DNA of 15,648 nucleotides, taken from Synergistaceae bacterium (lineage in GTDB: Bacteria; Synergistota; Synergistia; Synergistales; Aminobacteriaceae). The position numbers and the translations under genes are program-made. The stretch covers positions 1-15,648 of the forward strand of contig JAAYJB010000345.1 of NCBI GenBank assembly GCA_012523155.1, in the 5' to 3' direction. The notes under the pieces were generated by a model. The model was not told where the DNA came from and made no database searches. It saw nothing but the letters and a program-made list of their open reading frames with translations. Positions 8,055-14,584 of the stretch are shown piece after piece (positions within the stretch are counted from its first letter, which is position 1; each line of letters opens with the position of its first letter).

Positions 8055-8896
8055 TGGCCAGGATCGGTGCCCACGTCTCTATATCCGGGGGAGTGGAGCA
8101 GGCCTTCAGACGCGGAGAGGATCTGTCCTGCGAAGCGATACAGATTTTTACGAAAAACCAGCTCCAGTGGAGAAGCGCACCCATTTCCCAGACCAGGGCA
8201 GAAAGGTTTCTCCGGGCCTGGAGTGAAAGCTCGGTAACAGACGTGGTCGTCCATGCTTCCTATCTCATCAATCTCGCGGCGACCGACGCCACGGGGGAAA
8301 GAAGTCTTGTCGCCCTCGAAGACGAGATCGAGAGATGTGACATCCTGGGAATTGACGATCTCGTGCTTCACCCCGGTTCATCACGGGGAAATCCTGTCGA
8401 TGACGCCCTCAGGCTTGTCGCGGCAAGGCTTGGCACCGTGCTTGACAGGACCGGCCACAAACGGGTCAATATCCTGCTCGAAACCATGTCAGGCCAGGGA
8501 AACCATCTCGGCGCGGATTTCCGTGAGTTCACCCGCATTTTCGAATTGCTCGACTGGCACCCCCGGATGGGACTATGCCTTGATACGTGCCACATGTTTT
8601 CCGCGGGCTTCGATATGCGCACCGAGCCGGCCTACGGACGGCTCATGAGGCAGATAGACCAGGCAGTCGGGTTCGACAGGGTCCGCTGCTGGCATTTCAA
8701 CGACAGCTCCCATCCCCTGGGGCGCCGCCTTGACCGCCATGCCCACATAGGGGAAGGAGAGCTTGGATACGCTCCCTTTTCCTTTGTGCTCAACGATCCT
8801 CTGTGGGAGGATGTTCCCTGCATTCTGGAAACGCCCCAGGGAGGCTGCGGATACGCCGGTGACATGTCGCTGCTCAGGAAAATGAGAGGAGGATAA
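8054..8896 (+). CDS. nfo: Endonuclease IV (AP endonuclease)
   Basis: Zinc-dependent apurinic/apyrimidinic endonuclease that cuts 5' of abasic sites in base excision repair. The 280-residue length fits the family. All nine residues of the trinuclear zinc site can be placed: H67 (VVHASY), H106 (LVLHPGS), E143 (LLETMSG), D177 and H180 (CLDTCH), H214 (WHFNDS), D227 and H229 (LDRHAHIGEG), and E259 (ILETPQGG). I chose the ATG at 8054, giving MARIGAHVS, which matches the conserved family start. An upstream in-frame ATG at 7982 would add 24 residues that lie inside the Nudix gene. AAAGGCGGG at 8037-8045 serves as ribosome binding site, and the start overlaps the Nudix stop in TGATG. The racemase gene follows one base after the stop, so repair, Nudix and racemase genes are probably one transcript. 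Confidence 0.95.
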   Translation: MARIGAHVSISGGVEQAFRRGEDLSCEAIQIFTKNQLQWRSAPISQTRAERFLRAWSESSVTDVVVHASYLINLAATDATGERSLVALEDEIERCDILGIDDLVLHPGSSRGNPVDDALRLVAARLGTVLDRTGHKRVNILLETMSGQGNHLGADFREFTRIFELLDWHPRMGLCLDTCHMFSAGFDMRTEPAYGRLMRQIDQAVGFDRVRCWHFNDSSHPLGRRLDRHAHIGEGELGYAPFSFVLNDPLWEDVPCILETPQGGCGYAGDMSLLRKMRGG

Positions 8897-8897
8897 C

Positions 8898-9971
8898 ATG
8901 ACTGTTCAGGCACCCCGGCTTGTTGTTGATATTAAGGCGGTGGAGGAGAACGCCGCCCGGGTCGTTCAAAAATGCGCCTTGGCAGGAATTACCGTTTCAG
9001 GCGTCACGAAAGGCATGTGCGCTCTTCCTGAAATTGCATCCGCGCTGGTTTCAGGGGGATGCACGGAACTCGCTGACAGCCGCATGAAAAACATATCCGC
9101 GCTGAGAAGGATGGGCACCGGCCTTCCCCTCCTTCTGCTCCGAGTTCCCATGCTCAGCGAACTGCCGCTCGTGGCGGCGGAAGCTGACTGCACCCTTGTC
9201 AGCGAACCCGAGGCAGTGCGCGCCCTCCAGCGGGAATGCGAATTTCTCGTCAACAGCCACGAGGTCATAGTCATGATCGACCTCGGCGACTTGAGGGAAG
9301 GGATCTGGATGGGGCAGACGGAAGAAATGGCTCGTGTCCTCGCACAGTCTCACCGCATACGGTGCCGGGGGGTTGGGGTAAACTTCGGCTGCTACGGGGG
9401 TACCCTACCCACAACCTCCAAGCTGGATCAGCTCATCTCCATCGGAAAAGAACTTGAAAGGGAACTCGGATATCCCCTTGAAACCTTTTCCGGCGGGGCA
9501 ACCTCCTCGTTGCTTCTGCTCGAGCAGAATGCCGTCCCGAAGGGAATCAACAACCTCAGGATCGGCGAAGCCATTCTCCTCGGAAGCGATGCCACCTCAA
9601 TGCGGGCGATACCATGGCTTCGCAGGGATACTATGCGCCTCGAGGCAGAGATCGTCGAGCTGAAGAGGAAACCGTCGGTTCCCGTGGGCCCCGCCGGCGC
9701 AGATGCCTTCGGCAACATCCCCGAGTTCGAGGACAGGGGCGAGCGCCTGAGAGCCATCGCCGCCATCGGCAGGCAGGATGTGCGGATAGAAGGGCTTACC
9801 CCCGAAAACAGCGGAATTATCATACTCGGGGGGTCCAGCGACCACATGATCCTGGATGTGGAGGAGGCCGGCGGAGGACTTGCAGTAGGCAGTACGGTCG
9901 CTTTCTTTCCGGATTACGGTGCCATGCTCGCACTTTCCACATCTCCATATGTTTCACTGGAAGTGGTATAG
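8898..9971 (+). CDS. orr: PLP-dependent amino-acid racemase of the ornithine racemase type
   Basis: Fold-type III PLP enzyme of the alanine racemase N-terminal-domain family. The 357-residue protein has the PLP lysine K38 in SGVTKGMC, followed by GGCTELADSRMKNI, LLLRVPMLSE and IDLGDLREGIW. This pattern is typical of clostridial ornithine racemase and the related YhfX group, not of standard Alr, and there is no classical Alr C-terminal beta-domain. Orr converts L- to D-ornithine at the start of ornithine fermentation, but no ornithine aminomutase genes lie in this window. A cell-wall role making a D-amino acid is therefore also possible, given the envelope genes that follow. The ribosome binding site GAGAGGAGG at 8884-8892 lies inside the end of nfo, 5 bases before ATG. 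The last codons contain a possible promoter for cdaA. Family assignment is confident; substrate is not. Confidence 0.8.
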   Translation: MTVQAPRLVVDIKAVEENAARVVQKCALAGITVSGVTKGMCALPEIASALVSGGCTELADSRMKNISALRRMGTGLPLLLLRVPMLSELPLVAAEADCTLVSEPEAVRALQRECEFLVNSHEVIVMIDLGDLREGIWMGQTEEMARVLAQSHRIRCRGVGVNFGCYGGTLPTTSKLDQLISIGKELERELGYPLETFSGGATSSLLLLEQNAVPKGINNLRIGEAILLGSDATSMRAIPWLRRDTMRLEAEIVELKRKPSVPVGPAGADAFGNIPEFEDRGERLRAIAAIGRQDVRIEGLTPENSGIIILGGSSDHMILDVEEAGGGLAVGSTVAFFPDYGAMLALSTSPYVSLEVV

Positions 9972-9972
9972 T
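9964..9972 (+). promoter_or_regulatory. Candidate extended -10 promoter for cdaA
   Basis: TGGTATAGT spans the stop codon of the racemase gene and has the TGn extension plus a -10 hexamer matching TATAAT at five of six positions. The -35 position 17 bases upstream (TCCATA, 9944-9949) is poor. A start near 9979 would give a leader of about 37 bases to the cdaA ATG, which fits. It could equally be a chance match. Confidence 0.3.
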
Positions 9973-10015
9973 ATTATGGAAGGGAACGGATCATACCTCA
10001 ACGCGGAGCGGATAG

Positions 10016-10828
10016 ATGCTTGAATTATTTCGGTGGCAGGACGCCATCGACATCTTTATTATTTCCTACATAATCTACAAGCTTCTCGTGCTCATCGTCG
10101 GCACGAGGGCAATGCAGCTCGTGAAGGGGCTTTTCATAATGGGCGGTCTTACGGCTCTGGCCCGTGTCTTCGATCTGCGTACCCTCTCGTGGTTTCTCGG
10201 TAAGATGCTCGGGGTGCTCGTTATCGCTATCCCCATCGTCTTTCAGCCCGAGCTCCGGAAGATGCTCGAGGAGCTCGGCCGTGGAGGAAGCCTCTGGCAG
10301 AGGAGGAAATCGGTGAAAAATGCCGAGCTGCTCAGCGAGACCGTGGGCCGTGCCATCGGCTACCTCAAGAGTCAGAAGATCGGGGCGATCATCGTCCTCG
10401 AGCGCGGTACCGGCCTCAAGGATTTCTGGAGGAGCGCCACCAGGATAAATGCGGAAATTACCCAGGAGCTCCTCATATCCATCTTCTGGTACGGAACTCC
10501 TCTCCATGACGGGGCCGTGATCATGGACAGGGACAAAATCATAGCGGCAAGCTGCTACCTGCCCCTGACGGACAACACTGATATTTCCCGGTGGCTTGGA
10601 ACCCGCCACAGGGCAGCCATCGGAGTGACGGAAGTTTCAGATGCCATTGCACTGGTTGTTTCTGAGGAAAGAGGTGAAGTCTCCCTGGCCATCAACGGCC
10701 ATTTATCGAAAAACCTCAAGGATTCCCAGGTCCAGAAGCTTCTTCTCCATTACTTTGGAGGAGATGAAGATGAGCAGAAATCCATACTTGACCGTCTTCA
10801 GGAAGACATCAGGACCCTGTGGACCTGA
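10016..10828 (+). CDS. cdaA: Diadenylate cyclase, membrane-anchored CdaA type
   Basis: Makes the second messenger c-di-AMP from two ATP. The 270-residue protein has three hydrophobic helices at its N-terminus (about 10-29, 34-50 and 59-77), then a short linker and the DAC domain. The catalytic DGA motif is at 165-167 (HDGAVIMDRDK) and the ATP-phosphate-binding GTRHRAA at 195-201. Both match CdaA/DacA and differ from the soluble DisA form, which carries DNA-binding HhH sequence. GGAG at 10005-10008 lies 7 bases before the ATG. cdaR and glmM follow after 32 and 30 bases, reproducing the cdaA-cdaR-glmM order known from Firmicutes, where the three proteins interact and both CdaR and GlmM modulate the cyclase. 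Transcription may continue from the racemase or start at the nearby promoter candidate. Confidence 0.96.
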   Translation: MLELFRWQDAIDIFIISYIIYKLLVLIVGTRAMQLVKGLFIMGGLTALARVFDLRTLSWFLGKMLGVLVIAIPIVFQPELRKMLEELGRGGSLWQRRKSVKNAELLSETVGRAIGYLKSQKIGAIIVLERGTGLKDFWRSATRINAEITQELLISIFWYGTPLHDGAVIMDRDKIIAASCYLPLTDNTDISRWLGTRHRAAIGVTEVSDAIALVVSEERGEVSLAINGHLSKNLKDSQVQKLLLHYFGGDEDEQKSILDRLQEDIRTLWT

Positions 10829-10860
10829 TCCCTGAGTGAAGGAGGCGACACCGGCACACC

Positions 10861-12087
10861 ATGGCAGACCCCCAGAAAACGGATGACCTGATTTCATCCC
10901 CGCTGTTTCTCAAGATCGTTTCCGTCGTCATAGCGTTTACCTTCTGGTTTTACGTTTCCGGCAGCAGGACCACGGAAACCACGAGAAGCATCATGGCTGC
11001 TCTCGAATATCTGAACGTACCGCCCCAGACCACGCTCAAGGGCCCTTTGAGAGAAGTGGAAGTGATCCTTTCAGGGTCGCCGGGCATTCTTTCATCCATT
11101 TCCCCTGAATCGGTGGTCTGCGAGGTGGACGCAAGGGGCCTCAGTGTGGGAAAATACAGGCTGGCCGTCAGGGTCATCGCCCCCAAGGATGTCAAGCTGA
11201 TCGAAGTAATTCCCACCCATGTGGACATCGAACTCATGCGCTATATCGACCGTCTTATTCCCGTTGAAGTCTCTCTGGGAAAAGAGCTGCCCCCGGGATT
11301 GTACCTCGACATGGTCGAGATCATCCCGAAGGATATAAGCGTCAAGGGAAGCGAAAAGGACCTGGCAAAGATAGGCTCGGTGCGCATCAATCCCACTCTT
11401 GAGGAACTCAAGGCGGGAGGGGAGCTGACACTTCCCGTAGAGATCGTAAAATCCGACTCCTTTGAGGACGATGTCTCCTACGAACCCAAAAATGTCAAAT
11501 TACGGGCAATACTGGCGGAAGGCGTGCCGAAGAAAAACGTGCCCGTGAACGCCAGGATCATCGGGGAGCCCACGGATGATTTCCGCCTCAAGGCTGTCGT
11601 TGTCGAGCCGGGGGTTGTGGAAATCGAGGGCCCCCTCGCGAAGATCAATGCGGTCACCAAGGTGGATACGGAGACGATCGACATAACGGACATTTCGAAA
11701 GAGCTGAACATGGTAATACCGTTGAGAAATCCTGAAGACCCAATGGTGAAGCTCGTTGGTGCGTCGTCAGTGAGGGTCAGCGTACTGCTCAATCCCTTCA
11801 CCGTGACCAGGCTCCTCTCGAGCCTGAATGTTTCGGTAGAGGGGCGGAGCGTATATCCCCGGTGGAAGGCGGAACCTCCGTCGGTGAACGTGACAGTGGA
11901 GGGCATCCCCTCCGAGGTGAACTCCCTGGACGAGAAGGAACTGCTCATCCAGCCTTTTGTCAACGTGACGAACATTGTGTCCAGGCGGCTGACGGTTCCT
12001 GTGAGGATACGGAACAGGACGGAAGGGAAATTAAAAGTTCTCAAGGTCGACCCGCCCAATATTACGGTAACGGCAGTACTACAGTGA
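10861..12087 (+). CDS. cdaR: CdaA regulator, YbbR-repeat protein
   Basis: Membrane-anchored extracytoplasmic regulator of CdaA. The 408-residue protein has a single N-terminal transmembrane segment (about 15-33, SPLFLKIVSVVIAFTFWFYV). It is followed by about four YbbR-type beta-rich repeats, roughly at 42-127, 130-215, 220-307 and 310-406, each with a 'P V.V' strand start and a 'V.V.G....L..I' core. There is no enzymatic motif. The only ATG that gives the expected short cytoplasmic N-terminus is at 10861, but its GGAGG (10841-10845) lies 15 bases upstream, longer than ideal, and no better in-frame start is visible. The spacing may reduce translation relative to cdaA. Sequence between repeats is diverged, so the repeat borders are approximate. 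Confidence 0.9.
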   Translation: MADPQKTDDLISSPLFLKIVSVVIAFTFWFYVSGSRTTETTRSIMAALEYLNVPPQTTLKGPLREVEVILSGSPGILSSISPESVVCEVDARGLSVGKYRLAVRVIAPKDVKLIEVIPTHVDIELMRYIDRLIPVEVSLGKELPPGLYLDMVEIIPKDISVKGSEKDLAKIGSVRINPTLEELKAGGELTLPVEIVKSDSFEDDVSYEPKNVKLRAILAEGVPKKNVPVNARIIGEPTDDFRLKAVVVEPGVVEIEGPLAKINAVTKVDTETIDITDISKELNMVIPLRNPEDPMVKLVGASSVRVSVLLNPFTVTRLLSSLNVSVEGRSVYPRWKAEPPSVNVTVEGIPSEVNSLDEKELLIQPFVNVTNIVSRRLTVPVRIRNRTEGKLKVLKVDPPNITVTAVLQ

Positions 12088-12117
12088 ATAATTTGACCGC
12101 TGGGATGGTGAGGCATC

Positions 12118-13482
12118 ATGACAGGCAACCCCGATAGAGTCCGCTGCCTTTTCGGCACCGATGGTGTTCGTGATGTGGCGAACAGGGGGGATATGACTCC
12201 CGAGATGGCACTGCGCCTCGGCCGCTCCTATGTTCTGTATCTCACGGAGCGGGGAGTCCCGAGACCGCGCATAGCTATCGGCAGGGATACGCGCCGTTCG
12301 GGGCAGATGCTCGAGGCAGCCCTTGCCGCAGGCATAACGTCTGCAGGAGCGGAAGTATTCTTGCTCGGTATCATCCCCACTCCCGGGGTAAGCTTCTCCG
12401 TAAAGAAAATGGGCATGCACGGCGGTGCGGTGATCAGCGCTTCCCACAACCCTGCGGAGTATAACGGGATCAAGTTCCTCGACTGTTCAGGCTTCAAGCT
12501 CTCCGATGAGACTGAGGCCACCATCGAGGAATACATGGGGGATAATATCACCGACGACTGGCGCCCCACGGGAGCCTCCATCGGTATACTCAGGCATGCC
12601 GAAGGAATGGCGGAAGAGTACGGGCAATGGCTGGCCTCACTCTGGGGAGACGAGTTCCCCTTCATTCCCGAAGGGGTCGCCGACTGTGCCCACGGGGCCG
12701 CATCCACAGTCGCTCCCGCAGTATTCAACAGCCTGGGCGGTAGGTGGCACTTCGTGGGGAACACGCCTGACGGACTCAACATAAACGAGGGGGTAGGGGT
12801 CATGAAAATGTCCTATCTCTCCTCGGTGGTGCAGGAAAAAGGCCTCCCTGTCGGGATCGCATACGATGGAGACGCCGACAGGGCTCTCCTCACAGACGGC
12901 AGGGGAAGGCTCATTGACGGCGACATCATGCTCTGGATCCTCGGCCGCTGGCTCGCCGCCACTGGGTGTATCGGCTCCGGGGTCGTAGCCACGGTCATGA
13001 GCAACATGGCCCTCGAGGAACACCTCGGAAAAGAAAATATTCCGGTCCACAGGTGTCCCGTGGGCGACAGGTACGTCATGGAGACCATGAACACCTCAGG
13101 CGCAAAGCTCGGGGGAGAGCAGTCCGGCCACGTGATCATCTTCCCCCTGGTCAATACAGGCGACGGGATCTGCACCGGGCTTCACTTTCTGAAGGCATGC
13201 ACTGCCCTCGGCGAGGACATCGACACCCTGGCCGACAGGTTTGCTCCCTATCCCCAGATCCTCAGGAATGTGGAGATCTCTCGCGAGAAGAAGCTGAACA
13301 GGGATGCCATAGAAGAAATATCCATGGAGGTGCAGCCCCTTCTTGGCGGCCTCGGCCGGGTCCTTATCCGTCCCTCGGGAACCGAACCGCTCATGCGTAT
13401 CCTCGTGGAGGCAAAAGACCGCGAAATAATGGAGAACGTTTCGAATATCCTCGTAAACGTGATCCGTGAACGCTGCAGATAG
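12118..13482 (+). CDS. glmM: Phosphoglucosamine mutase
   Basis: Interconverts glucosamine-6-phosphate and glucosamine-1-phosphate on the route to UDP-GlcNAc. The 454-residue protein has the family start LFGTDGVR at 11-18. The phosphoserine loop is ISASHNP with catalytic S109, the magnesium site is DGDADR with D250, D252 and D254, and the C-terminal phosphate-binding loop is RPSGTEP at 418-424. The N-terminus is a few residues longer than in E. coli. GGTGAGG at 12107-12113 lies 4 bases before ATG, which is rather close. It sits in the c-di-AMP module and, in Firmicutes, GlmM binds and inhibits CdaA, so this neighbourhood is functional as well as metabolic. Its substrate is also the ligand of the ribozyme downstream. 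Confidence 0.97.
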   Translation: MTGNPDRVRCLFGTDGVRDVANRGDMTPEMALRLGRSYVLYLTERGVPRPRIAIGRDTRRSGQMLEAALAAGITSAGAEVFLLGIIPTPGVSFSVKKMGMHGGAVISASHNPAEYNGIKFLDCSGFKLSDETEATIEEYMGDNITDDWRPTGASIGILRHAEGMAEEYGQWLASLWGDEFPFIPEGVADCAHGAASTVAPAVFNSLGGRWHFVGNTPDGLNINEGVGVMKMSYLSSVVQEKGLPVGIAYDGDADRALLTDGRGRLIDGDIMLWILGRWLAATGCIGSGVVATVMSNMALEEHLGKENIPVHRCPVGDRYVMETMNTSGAKLGGEQSGHVIIFPLVNTGDGICTGLHFLKACTALGEDIDTLADRFAPYPQILRNVEISREKKLNRDAIEEISMEVQPLLGGLGRVLIRPSGTEPLMRILVEAKDREIMENVSNILVNVIRERCR

Positions 13483-13512
13483 AAATACGCCAGGGAGAAA
13501 GGAGTAGACCAC

Positions 13513-14388
13513 ATGCGCTCATCCATAACAAAATGCCTCTTTCCCGTTGCCGGCCTGGGCACCAGGTTCCTTCCGGCAACCAAGGAAATCGCCAAGGAGA
13601 TGCTCCCCCTGGTTGACCGGCCCATCATCGCCTACGGTGTTGAGGAAGCCCTTGCTGCCGGATGCCGCGAGATGGTCATGATCACCGGGCGGTCCAAGAA
13701 ATCAATAGAGGACTACTTCGATCGCTCCTTCGAGCTTGAAGAGATCCTCAAGGCCAGGAACAAGACCACCCTGTACGATGAAGTCATCTCACTTTCGGAA
13801 CTGGCCGACTTTATCTACCTGCGCCAGCACCGTCCTCTCGGTCTCGGACACGCCGTTCTCTGCGGAGAGCCGGTCTGCCGCAACGAGTATTTCGGCGTCA
13901 TCCTTCCGGACGACGTCATGATCGCCCGCCCCTCGGTCCTCGCCCAGCTCATAGCTGTCCACGAGGAAAGGGGAGGAAGCGTGGTCGCCCTTGAGCAGGT
14001 ATCTCCCGAAGAAACATCCCGCTACGGCATCGTGGCGGCGGAAGAAGTCGAGCCGGGGGTCTACAGGATACGTGACATGGTGGAAAAACCTGCTCCCGGG
14101 ACAGCTCCCAGCAATCTTGCTATAATGGGAAGATATATTCTTTCCCCGTCCATATTCCCCATCCTGTACGGCCAGCAGGCAGGCGCAGGAGGAGAGATAC
14201 AGCTTACTGACGGTATCCGCACCCTTCTGGGGCGGGAACCGGTGTGGGGGCTTGTGTTCAAGGGGAACCGGTTTGACTGCGGGACCCAGCCGGGCTGGCT
14301 CTCGGCCAACATACAGCTGGCCATGCAGTATCCTGAATTACGGGAGGTGGTGCTCAGGGCAGTGGCACAGACGGAACAGAAATCGTAA
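13513..14388 (+). CDS. galU: UTP-glucose-1-phosphate uridylyltransferase
   Basis: Makes UDP-glucose from glucose-1-phosphate and UTP for glycan and envelope synthesis. The 291-residue length is normal. Motifs in order: FPVAGLGTRFLPATKEIAKE (10-29) for nucleotide binding, RPLGLGHAV (107-115), LPDDV (131-135), EKP (191-193), GEIQLTDG (227-234) and NRFDCGT (252-258). AAAGGAG at 13498-13504 lies 8 bases before ATG. It lies between glmM and glmS, genes that are adjacent in Bacillus, so galU is an insertion relative to that order. The coding sequence contains a near-consensus promoter at 14098-14126 that could drive glmS. Paralogous nucleotidyltransferases such as RmlA or GlmU lack this exact motif set, so the assignment is firm. 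Confidence 0.95.
   Translation: MRSSITKCLFPVAGLGTRFLPATKEIAKEMLPLVDRPIIAYGVEEALAAGCREMVMITGRSKKSIEDYFDRSFELEEILKARNKTTLYDEVISLSELADFIYLRQHRPLGLGHAVLCGEPVCRNEYFGVILPDDVMIARPSVLAQLIAVHEERGGSVVALEQVSPEETSRYGIVAAEEVEPGVYRIRDMVEKPAPGTAPSNLAIMGRYILSPSIFPILYGQQAGAGGEIQLTDGIRTLLGREPVWGLVFKGNRFDCGTQPGWLSANIQLAMQYPELREVVLRAVAQTEQKS
14098..14126 (+). promoter_or_regulatory. Candidate extended -10 promoter inside galU, reading into the ribozyme and glmS
   Basis: A -35-like GGGACA (14098-14103, four of six to TTGACA) is followed by a 17-base spacer and a perfect TATAAT at 14121-14126 preceded by TG-C (TGn extension). This is the best housekeeping-sigma promoter match I found in the window. Initiation near 14133 would give glmS its own transcript with the whole ribozyme in its leader. 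The same bases encode a typical GalU segment (LAIMG), so chance is possible. Confidence 0.4.
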
Positions 14389-14401
14389 AACCAGCGGAAA
14401 A

Positions 14402-14548
14402 GGAAGCGCCTGCGCCGGGGCTCAATCCCCGGCGGACGAGGTCGGAGGAGGATCGAATGTTCGGCGGATGCCTCCGGGGCTGCGGAAACCGGCCCGCAAA
14501 GCTCTCCTTCAAAACCGGGAAGCAATTTCCGGGACAAACGGGGGAACA
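14402..14548 (+). ncRNA. glmS ribozyme (glucosamine-6-phosphate-activated self-cleaving riboswitch)
   Basis: The gap before glmS matches the glmS ribozyme in sequence and fold. The conserved cleavage context is GGAAGCGCC, with predicted cutting between A14405 and G14406. P1 is a perfect 8-bp stem (CGCCGGGG 14413-14420 with CCCCGGCG 14427-14434). It is followed by the conserved GGACGAGG. P2 can form between GGAGG 14444-14448 and CCTCC 14471-14475. Within it lies the conserved segment ATCGA...TTCGGCGGATG, and GGCG 14463-14466 can pair with CGCC 14407-14410 beside the cleavage site (the P2.2 pairing). P3 is GGGCTG with CGGCCC, followed by conserved CGCAAAGC. A P4-like stem, CCGGGAA 14515-14521 with TTTCCGG 14526-14532, is closed by a GCAA tetraloop and followed by GGACAAACGG, as in known members. 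Binding of GlcN6P, the product of GlmS, triggers cleavage and in Bacillus leads to decay of the glmS mRNA. The 3' border is approximate. Confidence 0.93.
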
Positions 14549-14584
14549 GTTTCCTGTGTGGATATAAGGCGGTGTATGCACGTT

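Noticed and set aside
10809..10828. Small hairpin at the end of cdaA (TCAGG/CCTGA plus inner CC/GG)
   Set aside because: No T-run follows, there is an internal A-A mismatch and it sits inside coding sequence; probably chance.
12087..12092. AATAAT before glmM as a -10 box
   Set aside because: No -35 match, and the TG abuts the hexamer with no spacer base. Read-through from cdaR is the simpler explanation.
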